A stretch of DNA of 64,000 nucleotides from Holacanthus passer (Eukaryota; Chordata; Actinopteri; Pomacanthidae). The notes beneath the pieces are model-generated. The model was not told where the DNA came from, searched no databases, and saw only the letters and a program-made list of their open reading frames with translations. The translations under genes were made by a program, and so were the position numbers. Of this stretch, positions 50,601-56,622 are shown piece by piece. The stretch spans positions 1,488,001-1,552,000 of the forward strand of contig JAFREQ010000076.1 of NCBI GenBank assembly GCA_025331565.1, read 5' to 3'. The first letter of the stretch is position 1, and each line of letters starts with the position of its first letter.

Positions 50601-52116
50601 ACCTCATCTGAAGCAGAATTCCACCAGAGCTAATCTGTAGCCTCTCCATCTGTGTCTCACCACCCACAGTACATAACCACAACCTTGATAGTTAAATTAC
50701 CCTACATCAACTGACTCATAGGTGTTGTTCAGAAAAAGAAATACATGGGATATCTGTGTGTCCTAAACAAATGTCTACCATTGCAGAGAGCCATCACTGA
50801 AAAATGGCATCCTGTCCGTGGAGTTTCTCTACATTGAGAGTTCATGGTAAATCCTTGCCTATGGGAACGATGTGGAAATCCACTGCCTTGGTCTTGTGAC
50901 CGACTTCTCCAGCTCAGGGAGGCGAGAGAGAGGGATAGTATACACGTGATTCATTCTGCCCCTTGTTGGTCAACCACTCTGCCTCAGCAGCTCTCCTCCT
51001 CCTCCTCCTTTCATGGGACACATGGTCTCCCACGGCAAAAACACGACTTGGCAATTGACCAGGAAATGTCATCTGTGCCTCCCTGCATGGTGCATTGAAA
51101 ATTTGCAATATAATTGCCAGAGCATTTGCATGCAAATTTGTATAACACTGTCCCTTTGTTAGCCAGTCTTTTCTAAAATTAGAGATAAGGATGTAACAAT
51201 ATATACACATGTTGAGGTCCAGGGAAGATTGTTGGACTGAAGATACTTGCATGATGACCTAATGTTAGTGAGACAGCGATGACAGGGGTAAGAGAAATGC
51301 TTTTGTTCAGAAAATACATCATCAAACAGTGCAACTCAATTTCGAGTAAATGATACTTTTTAACCAAGCGCACTGATGTCCCCAAGAAGAGGTTTTCTGA
51401 AGTACTGCTATTGTCCTCATTAAGTCATACCAACCCATAGCTATACAGAGAAACTACTGACTTGCCCCACTGTTGCAGCAAGTGACAGATGAAGTCCAGA
51501 GGCTACTGGCATCTGTATCAGCCAGCGAAGAAGACAAAGAGTCTAGACTCTCTAACAGTAGATCTTACACAGCAGCTCGGCTTTAAATCCGGCTGGATGG
51601 CAGGCAGCCATGAGGGAAGCCCTATGGCAGCAGCACTGTATAGACATGTGCCATCCAGACCAGCCAGGCTACAGCTTTCTTTAATCTGCAAGAGCTCATT
51701 TCACTAATGGGCGCTGATTTCTGACTGGCATCCCATTCCCAGGAAATTAAAGAGGGAGTACTTTAGTCAAGCCGGTCTCCTGTGGATAGTGTTACTGTGA
51801 AATGCAGTTTGTTGACAGTGAAAAGTGAGGCAGTCTCTGCATCATGTTTGCCTCAGATTGTCTATGACACACAATGTTGTTCTGGATGTAGTGTATTCAT
51901 AATGATAATAATCTGATATTCAGTATATGCATAAAATAGCCTTAATCTGAAAGTCAGACAATACAGACAGATGCAGTCTTCATGTGCAACATTAATTTGA
52001 GTGTATCAATAACAATCCAGATCTAAGCAGACTGATGCCCTCTCACCTCTCCTGTTCATGGGCCGTACACGAACAGCCACCTTGACATTGGCGTCATCCA
52101 GGCTGGGCTCTCCCAT
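16040..52116 (-). CDS. kif13b: kif13b (kinesin-3 family member 13B, GAKIN), complete, 38 coding exons
   Basis: KIF13B is a plus-end-directed kinesin-3 motor carrying cargo such as Dlg1 and PIP3-containing vesicles. The exons join in frame from ATG at 52114-52116 (good context, agcATGg) to TGA at 16040-16042, except for one missing base in exon 29. The product is about 1811 residues (human 1826). Motor domain is about 1-360: P-loop GQTGSGKS at 108-115, switch I NEESSRSH at 221-228, switch II DLAGSE at 258-263. The neck coil and FHA domain (about 450-550) follow, then coiled-coil stalk and kinesin-3 stalk domains (about 600-1350), a Ser/Pro-rich tail, and a CAP-Gly domain (about 1703-1775) with its GKNDGS motif at 1744-1749. 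The C-terminus ENRKSWSS resembles the human end. CAP-Gly plus FHA separates KIF13B from KIF13A. The numbering assumes the missing base is present. Confidence 0.97.
16436..17027 (-). CDS. kif13b: kif13b coding exon 37: tail and CAP-Gly start
   Basis: Acceptor tttcctgtag, donor GTAG|gtaggt. Encodes 197 residues: a tail with SPLSQSSSGYFSSSVSTVTL (conserved), poly-Ser and poly-Gly runs, then the CAP-Gly start WLTEGAYVTVGSNKAGTVRY and FADGVWVGVELDTPV. Confidence 0.96.
16629..16643 (-). repeat. In-frame GGA trinucleotide repeat (poly-Gly)
   Basis: The (tcc)n run on the plus strand encodes poly-Gly in exon 37. A Ser-rich run (SSSSSS) occurs farther upstream in the same exon. Such runs often vary in length. 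Confidence 0.85.
17028..17459 (-). other. kif13b intron 36
   Basis: 432-nt intron that contains a plus-oriented LINE-type tail at 17330-17378. Nothing else is recognised. Confidence 0.85.
17330..17378 (+). mobile_element. LINE/SINE 3' tail (hairpin plus TTATC repeats)
   Basis: The sequence aatttccccactgtgggacg then aataaaggtttgtcttatct has the hairpin and short tandem end of fish Rex1/L2-type retroelement 3' tails. A second copy lies at 62327-62375. The family assignment is from memory. Confidence 0.7.
17460..17519 (-). CDS. kif13b: kif13b coding exon 36
   Basis: Acceptor tgttgctcag, donor GACG|gtgaga. Encodes QHVPRIMTSGGDDSRVKAET; VPRIM is shared with human. 60 nt, phase 0 on both sides. 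Confidence 0.9.
17746..17876 (-). CDS. kif13b: kif13b coding exon 35
   Basis: Acceptor ctcccccag at the end of a very long pyrimidine tract; donor GCAG|gtcagc. Encodes GLAASYLSVKALVPQMPKLL and KSLFPARDDKKELRPSP (1483-1526), strongly conserved. Confidence 0.96.
17877..18741 (-). other. kif13b intron 34, pyrimidine-rich at both ends
   Basis: On the transcribed strand about 90 nt before the exon 35 acceptor (17877-17970) are almost all pyrimidine. The first about 45 nt after the exon 34 donor are also C/U-rich. No exon seen inside. Confidence 0.8.
18742..18898 (-). CDS. kif13b: kif13b coding exon 34: Ser/Pro-rich tail
   Basis: Acceptor gtttctcag, donor CAAG|gtaaac. Encodes GRWESQQDIF, then a Ser/Pro/Thr-rich stretch (1431-1482) diverged from human. 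GRWESQQD anchors the assignment. Confidence 0.92.
19170..19220 (-). CDS. kif13b: kif13b coding exon 33 (51 nt)
   Basis: Acceptor catcctcag, donor TAAG|gtaaca. Encodes LSGSRQDLSTTCLLDDK; LSGSRQDL is conserved with human. It is a symmetric phase-0 cassette, so it could be skipped in frame. Confidence 0.92.
19316..19393 (-). CDS. kif13b: kif13b coding exon 32
   Basis: Acceptor gcgttttag, donor CAGG|gtaaaa. Encodes VAVKEQLTSRGKSSRRSLSS and PSVHR. The RRSLSSPS block matches the region in human KIF13B reported as a Par1b/MARK2 phosphorylation and 14-3-3 site. Confidence 0.95.
19591..19743 (-). CDS. kif13b: kif13b coding exon 31
   Basis: Acceptor gtcatcag, donor ACAG|gtagat. Encodes EDREMLARLAASAHNSQSAD and IEKYLRSVLSLENILTLDRL (1337-1387). 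Confidence 0.97.
19845..20120 (-). CDS. kif13b: kif13b coding exon 30
   Basis: Acceptor cccttcag, donor TGGG|gtaagg. Encodes VKAEASWDSTVHECPQLSRG, VQLSHPADMQLVLRKRICVN and STIPGCGVTFEVVSNIPG (1245-1336). Confidence 0.97.
20217..20340 (-). CDS. kif13b: kif13b coding exon 29, with a one-base frame break
   Basis: Acceptor gattttctcag, donor AGAG|gtgagg. The first part reads DDLSSQDS in the entry frame. The remainder reads EVPEAGGWDATLSGEDEDDF and FDLQIVKHYDGE in the next frame, each matching KIF13B. The entry frame hits TGA after the break. One base is missing near 20309-20314, where the minus strand reads AGTTTGAGG. With it restored the exon leaves at phase 0, as exon 30 requires. All other exons are intact, so an assembly or sequencing indel is more likely than gene loss. 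Confidence 0.88.
20433..20488 (-). CDS. kif13b: kif13b coding exon 28
   Basis: Acceptor tcttcacag, donor AAAC|gtatgt. Encodes WVPLPGMETHTPVVFLNLK, residues 1184-1202, leaving one base (C) for exon 29. Confidence 0.93.
20588..20622 (+). repeat. (CA)n microsatellite, UG repeat in the kif13b transcript
   Basis: About 17 CA units. On the minus strand this is a UG repeat starting about 14 nt downstream of the exon 27 donor. Confidence 0.97.
20636..20762 (-). CDS. kif13b: kif13b coding exon 27
   Basis: Acceptor gttcacag, donor AATG|gtatga. Encodes EKTEDDMEREAQLLEWRLTL and TEERNAVMVPSAGSGIPGAP (1142-1183). A long UG repeat begins about 14 nt past the donor. Confidence 0.97.
20666..20679 (+). promoter_or_regulatory. 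CTCF-like motif inside kif13b exon 27
   Basis: ccagcagagggcac is a close CTCF core match. It overlaps conserved codons, so it may be coincidental. Confidence 0.3.
20928..21027 (-). CDS. kif13b: kif13b coding exon 26
   Basis: Acceptor gttgtatag, donor GCAG|gtaatg. Encodes ERDLERMRGQWLAALTKRQE and YLDQHLQSVVSKA, coiled coil (1109-1141). Confidence 0.96.
21135..21290 (-). CDS. kif13b: kif13b coding exon 25
   Basis: Acceptor catctccag, donor TCAG|gtaggc. Encodes GQSRRIQVDVRSVQDSGTMP and VGCVEIRNVTTNQEGDEMDS (1057-1108). Confidence 0.96.
21443..21575 (-). CDS. kif13b: kif13b coding exon 24
   Basis: Acceptor tttttgtag, donor GCAG|gtagga. Encodes WSEVTRRLELWIQILEINEN and ARDVRTGGIFQLRQ (1012-1056). 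Confidence 0.96.
21684..21841 (-). CDS. kif13b: kif13b coding exon 23
   Basis: Acceptor gtcctgtag, donor ACAG|gtagac. Encodes VTEDFIEYLTEGAVAIEVYG and LWDLSIIQAKTRTLRD (960-1011). Confidence 0.96.
21938..22111 (-). CDS. kif13b: kif13b coding exon 22
   Basis: Acceptor cctctacag, donor CAAG|gtgaag. Encodes IKILQATGLPQYLSNFVFCQ and PIIVAPEVDPSSSS (902-959). Confidence 0.96.
22418..22543 (-). CDS. kif13b: kif13b coding exon 21
   Basis: Acceptor tgtggtcag, donor CATG|gtaaga. Encodes VAGRLHVEVVRV and TEVQDRKLVCM (860-901). Confidence 0.96.
22544..22974 (-). other. kif13b intron 20
   Basis: 431 nt with ordinary splice sites. Nothing recognised inside. Intron 21 (22112-22417) is likewise plain. 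Confidence 0.8.
22975..23124 (-). CDS. kif13b: kif13b coding exon 20
   Basis: Acceptor tcattcag, donor GGAG|gtgggt. Encodes RSYFRRADPFFDEQENHSLI and VKLQYAVPIINQKGE (810-859), the conserved kinesin-3 stalk domain. Confidence 0.97.
23388..23543 (-). CDS. kif13b: kif13b coding exon 19
   Basis: The acceptor is an unusual UG repeat ending gtgtgtgtag; donor CCT|gtgagt. Encodes RGKQIWSLEKMENRLVDMRE and LYQEWQDYHVHHHDNP (758-809). Confidence 0.95.
23544..23653 (-). other. kif13b intron 18 with complementary CA/UG ends
   Basis: 110-nt intron. The transcript begins gtctcacacacacaaacatg and ends with a UG repeat interrupted by catatgcatg, then tgtgtgtag. The two ends can pair and bring the splice sites together. 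The donor is weak and there is no classical pyrimidine tract. Confidence 0.88.
23654..23816 (-). CDS. kif13b: kif13b coding exon 18
   Basis: Acceptor tctccatcag, donor CAAG|gtctca, which is a weak donor. Encodes RRLREQIVRANLLVQEACFI and YRVTLQIPSDNLNANRK (703-757). The following intron has CA repeats at its start. Confidence 0.95.
23994..24273 (-). CDS. kif13b: kif13b coding exon 17: coiled coil
   Basis: Acceptor tcccggcag, donor ACAG|gtggga. Encodes RQHEEEKRSALERQRQMYEQ (coiled coil) and a Gly/Gln-rich stretch, residues 610-702. The Gly/Gln part (TGSSGGPVTGQQGPGQQ) is not in the human protein as remembered. Confidence 0.95.
24381..24571 (-). CDS. kif13b: kif13b coding exon 16
   Basis: Acceptor tacctgcag, donor AATG|gtaagg. 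Encodes INLPKRRSRGAEDDECEG and ASEVSSEVSFSYEFAQTEVM (546-609), a basic then acidic linker after the FHA domain. Confidence 0.96.
24572..24948 (-). other. kif13b intron 15
   Basis: 377 nt, AT-rich. Nothing recognised. Confidence 0.8.
24949..25035 (-). CDS. kif13b: kif13b coding exon 15: end of FHA
   Basis: Acceptor tgttacag, donor TTAG|gtaatt. Encodes TCVNGSPVTSGLQLHHGDRI and LWGNNHFF. Confidence 0.96.
25213..25343 (-). CDS. kif13b: kif13b coding exon 14: FHA core
   Basis: Acceptor gtctcag, donor CTCG|gtaagg. Encodes SADSQDIQLCGMGIQAEHCV and ILTPYRNA (474-516), core of the kinesin-3 FHA domain. Confidence 0.96.
25344..25908 (-). other. kif13b intron 13
   Basis: 565 nt. A short CA run follows the donor. 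Nothing else recognised. Confidence 0.8.
25909..26043 (-). CDS. kif13b: kif13b coding exon 13: start of FHA region
   Basis: Acceptor ttttgtag, donor GAAG|gtacaa. Encodes ERQKQLESLGISLQSSGIKV and FLVNLNADPALNELLVYYLK (429-473). Confidence 0.96.
26225..26335 (-). CDS. kif13b: kif13b coding exon 12: neck coiled coil
   Basis: Acceptor ttcctccag, donor ACAG|gtaaga. Encodes SLKAPELKDRLEESEKLIQE and TWEEKLRKTEEIAQ, heptad-rich (392-428). Confidence 0.97.
26420..26632 (-). CDS. kif13b: kif13b coding exon 11: end of motor and neck
   Basis: Acceptor tttctccag, donor AGAG|gtggga. Encodes LGGNSRTAMVATVSPAADNY, TLRYADRAKNIVNHAVVNED and the neck helix (residues 321-391). Confidence 0.97.
26785..26896 (-). 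CDS. kif13b: kif13b coding exon 10
   Basis: Acceptor tttgtcag, donor GAAG|gtacat. Encodes KSLTTLGLVISALAEQ and NKFVPYRDSVLTWLLK, the alpha4-alpha5 motor region that binds microtubules. Confidence 0.97.
26897..27318 (-). other. kif13b intron 9
   Basis: 422 nt. Nothing recognised. Confidence 0.8.
27319..27431 (-). CDS. kif13b: kif13b coding exon 9: switch II
   Basis: Acceptor ctccatag, donor AACAA|gtatgc. Encodes LSLVDLAGSERAAKTGAAGE and on to EGSNIN, including switch II DLAGSE. Confidence 0.97.
29120..29290. mobile_element. Dispersed fish repeat fragment with tgggggcatgcaccccca hairpin
   Basis: The block cagggctttccagcaacagc ... gggggcatgcacccccagag resembles a repeat often seen in fish genomes. 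Class and borders are unknown to me. Confidence 0.45.
30380..30404 (+). repeat. (CAT)n microsatellite
   Basis: Eight CAT units. Confidence 0.95.
30609..30720. mobile_element. hAT MITE fragment related to the 5056-5415 element
   Basis: gaggagctggaaccagagaa and acaattaattgattatcaaa align with the right half of the intact MITE. The terminal repeat is decayed and the left half is missing. Confidence 0.65.
31763..31897 (-). CDS. kif13b: kif13b coding exon 8: switch I
   Basis: Acceptor ttctgacag, donor GGG|gtaaga. Encodes residues 201-245 with switch I NEESSRSH. Confidence 0.97.
31898..32208 (-). other. kif13b intron 7
   Basis: 311 nt. Nothing recognised. Confidence 0.8.
32209..32296 (-). CDS. 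kif13b: kif13b coding exon 7
   Basis: Acceptor ctgtccag, donor CAAG|gtaaga. Encodes residues 171-200, RQTLRVREHKVLGPYVDGLS. Confidence 0.96.
32297..33139 (-). other. kif13b intron 6
   Basis: 843 nt. Nothing recognised. Confidence 0.8.
33140..33320 (-). CDS. kif13b: kif13b coding exon 6: second half of P-loop
   Basis: Acceptor tttatcag, donor AAAGG|gtacga. Starts GSGKSYTMMGSGDQPGLIPR and ends YNEKVRDLLDPK, residues 111-170. Confidence 0.97.
33321..34272 (-). other. kif13b intron 5, within the P-loop codons
   Basis: 952 nt. Nothing recognised apart from AT-rich sequence. Confidence 0.8.
34273..34365 (-). CDS. kif13b: kif13b coding exon 5: first half of P-loop
   Basis: Acceptor gtctccag, donor ACTG|gtaatt. 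Encodes residues 80-110, ending NACIFAYGQT; the ATP-binding P-loop is split by the following intron. Confidence 0.96.
34494..34554 (-). CDS. kif13b: kif13b coding exon 4
   Basis: Acceptor cttgccag, donor GCAG|gtgaga. Encodes VFAYDYCFWSMDETDKEKFA (residues 60-79). Confidence 0.95.
34555..35125 (-). other. kif13b intron 3
   Basis: 571 nt between the microexon and exon 4. Nothing recognised. Confidence 0.8.
35126..35138 (-). CDS. kif13b: kif13b coding exon 3, a 13-nt microexon
   Basis: The 13 nt GAGTCAGTCCAAG sit between acceptor catcatcag and donor gtaacgg. They complete Arg55 and add SQSK, the counterpart of the short human segment just before VFAYD. Length 13 restores the frame between exons 2 (phase 2) and 4 (phase 0). 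It lies in an otherwise non-coding stretch. Confidence 0.85.
37809..37935 (+). mobile_element. Dispersed repeat (cacttctatccttatgagga type)
   Basis: acacttctatccttatgagg followed by degenerate cctaaccctgacc-like units is a sequence I recognise as common in percomorph genomes. Class uncertain. Confidence 0.5.
38004..38021 (+). repeat. (CA)n microsatellite
   Basis: Short interrupted CA run. Confidence 0.85.
38641..38860. promoter_or_regulatory. Intronic CpG cluster with a TGACAGCTGTCA palindrome
   Basis: About 12 CpGs occur in 215 bp, in an AT-rich CpG-poor intron. It includes the perfect palindrome atgacagctgtcat (38656-38669), the paired TGIF/MEIS-type site, a tgacgtac CRE-like site and a ccaat box. 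Candidate enhancer or promoter; inference only. Confidence 0.4.
42181..42622. mobile_element. Probable hAT-like MITE (about 440 bp)
   Basis: The left end TAGAGCTGGGTATTGTTCAA and the right end read inward TGAGACTGGGTACCAAAATT form imperfect inverted repeats, with GGTATC/GGTACC-rich subterminal sequence. The flanking 8-mers ctcttgca and ctcaagcg share five bases, a decayed duplication at best. No coding capacity. Confidence 0.5.
44640..45070. promoter_or_regulatory. Intronic CpG-rich island with YY1-type site
   Basis: About 25 CpGs in 430 bp, in otherwise CpG-poor intron 2. It contains ccaagatggcggg (45057-45069), a strong YY1 match usual at promoters. Candidate alternative kif13b promoter or start of an unrecognised transcript; direction unknown. 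Confidence 0.45.
45290..45835 (+). mobile_element. Tc1/mariner-like transposon relic, internally deleted
   Basis: A middle transposase part is readable, including ggcctgaattcatctgagac and aaagtggaaaagtgtgctgt (DNA-binding to catalytic linker). It jumps directly to the 3' end, ttttacacagcgtccaaatc and tcttggaatcagggttgta, which is the terminal repeat of this Tc1-like family. The catalytic C-terminal part is missing and no left terminal repeat was found. Dead copy; left border approximate. Confidence 0.75.
46359..46452 (-). CDS. kif13b: kif13b coding exon 2
   Basis: Acceptor gatccacag, donor CCAG|gtacgt. Encodes residues 24-54, with NTKCVVEMVKNQTILHP. It ends at phase 2, so it cannot join exon 4 directly; the 13-nt exon 3 is needed. 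Confidence 0.93.
46453..52046 (-). other. kif13b intron 1 (5.6 kb)
   Basis: No exon recognised. It includes a repeat-like block with tgcttgctcaaggacactac at about 47880-48140 and a GC-richer patch at 49560-49700 with a ccaat-type gattggcc. Confidence 0.75.
47880..48140. mobile_element. Dispersed repeat with TGCTCAAGGACAC core
   Basis: The core tgcttgctcaaggacactac (about 48021-48040) recurs as tgccttgctcaagggcacgt at about 59184-59203. I know this motif as a dispersed teleost repeat; class unknown. Confidence 0.4.
52047..52116 (-). CDS. kif13b: kif13b coding exon 1
   Basis: Start codon at 52114-52116. It encodes MGEPSLDDANVKVAVRVRPM and NRR, the conserved first beta strand of kinesin-3 motors. 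Donor GAGAG|gtgaga. The N-terminus has a few more residues than the human one. Confidence 0.95.
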
Positions 52117-53560
52117 GCTGACTCCTTACCCGGGGATGGGAGGTAATGCTGATCCAAAATAAATCAGCTCTTCAGCTAAACAAGCATCCAAAAGCCTGGA
52201 AACGTTGCGCTAGCCGGACTGTCGGCCAGCTAGCTTCGCTCAGCTCTGCTCCATAGACCAGGCATGTCCACGGGAAAAAAAAAAAAAAAAAAGCCTGGGC
52301 GAAATCCCGCAGGAAGCTTATCCTCTTCTTCTGCTCATATTCCAGGCTAATTTAAATCCACGGAGGCGTGGAGGCTGGAAGGGAAATAAGAAATGTAAAT
52401 TCAGTCAGATATCACAGAAGCTGGTGGATGTGACTGAGCAAACAAATGCTATCTGCAAGGCAAAGAAACGGGCTAGCCAGCTAATTTGCCAGGCAAACTA
52501 AAGGGCAGCAGTGGCAGGAAAGAAGCAAGTTCTGGCCATGTCCTACCATCTGACAGCATAACATCCCCAGACACCACCCAGCCTTCGAGCTACCTACCTT
52601 GGTGGATTCATCCCAGGGGTGACACTGCTAACCTACATGTACAACCGAAAGAGATCCCCCAAAACCGCCTGGCGATGATCTAAAGCTTCTCAACGGAATC
52701 CAGTATGTCCTCCCTCCGCGTCGAGCTACAAGCAGCTAGCAGCATCCGCCCTTCCGGCTAAGTGCTACCCCTTCAAATTAAACGCCGGTTAAACTCCCGT
52801 CTGTCAAACTAGAAGATACTTAGCCGGGCTTAACTTTTAATATGAGATGACGCATTATCGTGTTGGCTAACCTTAAAGATAAATCATATATATAGTTAGC
52901 CCTGTCGCTGTTATTGTTACGTGCCGCTAACATTAGCTAAGCCACCTAAAGTAGCCGATGAATACTAAACATTAATTTCTATTCAGACACCTTTCGCAGC
53001 CTTTCGCTGCTTTAAAACTAAATGAGAATGTAGGTGAGAAACTATAAAATAATCAAAGCTTCTGCTGACGTCAGCTAGCTAAAAGTCTTACCACTCACAG
53101 TTGCCTCATCTAACCTCTCCAACCACATTAACTTCATATACAGCGGATTAAACAAACTACAGGGTGATTAGAGAAGCACCTGTTTACATCGAATTCTTCC
53201 TGTAAGTATGGTGAAAGTGTCTTTTGAACATGCTAACATCATGTCTCTGGCTCAAACTTTGGCCGTCACTGTGCGCCTGCTGCAGGGGGACACCATCAGC
53301 TCCCACCACCAGCCGGCCGGGACCGTTAATCACAAGTCAGCGGCTAAAAGTGCCGGTCAGGCTCGGTAAGACAGGAGTACACTTATAATATTACACGCCT
53401 GCCAGGAGAAAGTCAAGTAAATAACAACTTAGGTTACGTTTCTTTAGGTTAAAATAAGGGAAAAGGGTGTTTGTTACCAGATGTGCTGAAGACCCCAGTC
53501 AGTCACGCGACACTTCCGCTGTCCACCGTCAATTGAAACAACAGACGTCATACTTCCCGC
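52117..53560 (-). promoter_or_regulatory. kif13b: kif13b CpG-rich promoter and 5' UTR region
   Basis: The stretch upstream of the start codon is rich in CpG (tccgcgtcgagc; cgcccttccggc; aacgccggtt), with ETS-type sites (cacttccgc at about 53509-53517) and a CRE-like acgtcat. An A-run is at 52276-52293. The transcription start is not defined by sequence alone. A divergent small ORF lies at 53208-53369. Confidence 0.6.
53208..53369 (+). CDS. Divergent 53-residue ORF ending in a splice donor; unidentified
   Basis: The ORF starts ATG and encodes MVKVSFEHANIMSLAQTLAV through to SAAKSAGQAR. The stop overlaps CGG|taag, so a transcript spliced at CG|gtaaga would leave the ORF open. It runs opposite to kif13b inside the CpG-rich promoter. 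I do not recognise the protein and found no following exon. It could be a promoter-divergent noncoding RNA or chance. Confidence 0.25.
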   Translation: MVKVSFEHANIMSLAQTLAVTVRLLQGDTISSHHQPAGTVNHKSAAKSAGQAR

Positions 53561-54091
53561 TATGGTTTTCAAAATAAACCCTGATAATTTATGCAGTCAC
53601 ATTACACTCACTTCACTTCAGTTACATTGCGTTAATTCACTTTGATTCCATTGCATTCCAGCTCACACAGGTAAAACACATTATAACACGGTACATTTAA
53701 TTTAATAGTGCAACAAAACACAAATAAATGAAATAATATCTTCAATTTTACCTGTTGTCAAGCCAGCTAATAAAAGACTCAACTGCAATGCCCTGTTTAA
53801 AAAAAAAAAAAAAGTTTTGTTAAACACCACAATGTGCAAACTGCATAACGTCCAACAGTGTGAACGGCCAAAAGATTTATTTGGTCACTTTTCACAGAAA
53901 TTTGGAGATTTGTTTATAAAACCTTGCGCAAGACAAACAAACTACCATTTATTGGTATTCATTGCTTCATGACTGAAAAGCATAAAAATAACATTCATTA
54001 AAGATTTACCAACGTTTGCTAAAACCTTTGTGCCATGACTCTAACACAGTAAAGGCCAAATTTGAAAGTACAAAAATTTTGAAAAACACGT

Positions 54092-54100
54092 ACCGGAAGT
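54092..54100 (+). promoter_or_regulatory. ETS/GABP-type motif
   Basis: accggaagt is a perfect ETS-family core, with a second ccgcggaag nearby at about 54151. It lies about 2 kb upstream of the kif13b start codon. Confidence 0.35.
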
Positions 54101-55130
54101 AGCGACACATCCTTCACTGAAACAAAGGATTGATGTCAATTTCTATCTACCGCGGAAGATTTCTGACACCTGCTGAGCACTGGTGGAACTGCATGACAAT
54201 GTTATTATACAAGTAGGAGTTATTGACTGTTTATTACTACTGGGATAATACTATTGAGATAATACCATATAACAGTATAGCATGAGGCACTATCTTCTCT
54301 AATATTTTATCATCTCATGAGGGAGTGGCTCCAGTATTTCGCTGTGCCTGAGACACTAAGGCATGTCTTTCCAAAGATTTAAATATGGGGCTGGGGGTCA
54401 AAGGTTGAAATAGGGAAAGGTCACTTAACCACCTACCTGCTCCAGGTGATCTGCTCCCACTGTGAATGCGAGGAGGTGTCTGGAAGTGTAACTGGATGGA
54501 GCTGGTTATATTAAATTTGATGCCAAGAGTCAAATTCCTGTCCACATAGAATGGAAGATATATAGCATGTACACCTGTTTCATCACGTTTCAGAGTTATT
54601 CTGAAGAACAGACAATCAGTGGTCATGAAATAAAACTTCACACAAGTCTATATAAGGAAATTATCTATCAGCCTCCACAGATCACAAAGAGGAATTGGTT
54701 TCTTAACTCACCACTTATACCAAAATGGCCCTCCAAATGTTTTTGTCTCAACCAAAATGTCTCTTAATTTATCTGCCTTATCATTAAGACTTATTGTGTA
54801 GGTTTTGTTTCTTAAAAACAAAGTTGTTTAACAGTTAATTGTGTACACTGAAGGACATTGAGGCACTATTTTCTGTTTTTCAGTTTCTCATATTGGAAGC
54901 CAAAAAGACCATGAGATATACGTTTACTGTTTAATGAAGTTAACAGTAAACATAGTGTTCAGTCTTCTGGGCGGAGGAAACAGTAATTTGTTTTTATGTG
55001 GAAGCAAAGAATAAAACCAAGCTGAAAATCAGTTTAAACCAATCTGACCCTGAAGCTGAAAATCAGTTTGAGCCAATCTATGAAATTCTACATCTTTTAC
55101 TGAGATCCGATCAGGGGAGAGAAGTTGAGG

Positions 55131-55144
55131 CCACTAGAGGGCAC
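55131..55144 (+). promoter_or_regulatory. CTCF-like motif (plus)
   Basis: ccactagagggcac is a near-perfect CTCF core. An opposite-facing core follows immediately. Confidence 0.5.
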
Positions 55145-55145
55145 T

Positions 55146-55159
55146 CTGCCCTCTGCTGC
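55146..55159 (-). promoter_or_regulatory. CTCF-like motif (minus)
   Basis: On the minus strand the sequence reads gcagcagagggcag. It faces the plus motif at 55131-55144, one base away. Confidence 0.4.
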
Positions 55160-56430
55160 AAGATATGACAGCACTGGAGTGTAATGTGGTGGATACCATA
55201 GAGAACAACTGGTTGCTGAAGAAACACTCTTTGCAGAGTAGTTTCCCACTTGTTTGTATATGTAACCTTTACATACTGTTAAGATTAGTGGTGGTTTGCT
55301 TAATGTTAAGCAGGTGGAGGTCATAAATTACACTTTTTATATTTACCCTCACTTATAAACCAATCCCTGTTCCCCTGGTGTGTATAATGTTGATCAGAAG
55401 AACAGAACATATTAACCTCTTGTCGTCACAGTGTCGAGCGCGTAGGCAGGGTGCAGAAAAACGCAGACAGAGATGGTACCCCGCCTCTTTTTTTTTCAGG
55501 ATCCACATACACACCAGCATCTGCTGTCATTGCTCACGTCTGAAGGACTTTCAGCTGTCATTTTCTGTACTGGGCGGCTCCCAGTGTGAATGTACTGTGG
55601 TGCTATATGAAACAGCATTGGTGGAAAAAAAGTGAATTGATTTTATGGTCAGTTATAGCATCCCCTTAAAGGATTGAGATTCAGAAATTGAAAGTTATAC
55701 AAAATTAAATGGACATTTAAAAATAAACTCTTATTTTACTCTTTAAAATCCTCTCTTTAAAAAGGTTTGCACGAACCAGTATAAACAGATAAAGCACCTT
55801 AAAATGTAATCTCATTTACATAATGCTCTTAAGCAGTAAAACTAAAAAAGAAGAACAGTGAGATGGTCAGTGGGCTTTTAGTATATAAGCGTTTATCAAG
55901 AATAGGCTACACAGTACTTGATAGATAAACACTGGGATCCAACATACTGTACACACTTGTGCACAATTTAGAGAAAAAGCCATTCTGACAAATTCGAGTT
56001 ATTATTGGAACAGTAGACCATTGTAATTTAAGGTCAAAATCTGTAGTTGTGCTAATCATGTGTTATGATCATGTATCAAGCAGTCAGAATACTCAGAATA
56101 TAGAGCTTAGAGTCAGAAGCTAGTGGGCAGAGAAATCAGGCAACTCCATCAAGAAAGGCAATTAATTTAAAATGGCGTTTAAGGCAGGAAAGCAGGTAAA
56201 ATGGGAAAAAAGCTAATAAAGCAACTTAGACCATGAACATAGATGAACATCAGTGGTTAACTGAGAGTTTTTGTGTGTATATGTATAAAATACATATGCC
56301 CACTTCAGTGGTTGGATCCTTTGAAAGACTCTGAACTCAGGAAGAGCATCTCCATGTGATCCTTATCAAGTTGTGAAGTCAAGTTGTGAAGGTTATCACT
56401 ATTAGGTTGCCCTCAAACATACTAAAGATT

Positions 56431-56622
56431 TAAAGGAATACTTCAACATTTTGGAAAATGCACCTATTTCTCTTGAGTTAGATGAGAAGATTGATACCAC
56501 TCATGTCTATGTGCTAAGCATGTAGCTTAGCTTAGCTTAGCATAAAGACTGGAAACAGGGACACAGCCTGCCTGGCCCTGTGAAAAGGAAATTAAATCCA
56601 TCTACCAGCTCCACTAAAGCTG
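56431..56622 (+). mobile_element. Dispersed percomorph repeat (gcttagcttagcataaagac type)
   Basis: It contains taaaggaatacttcaacatt, ttagatgagaagattgatac and agcttagcataaagactgga, which I recognise as a high-copy element in percomorph genomes. Class and right border are uncertain. Confidence 0.65.
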
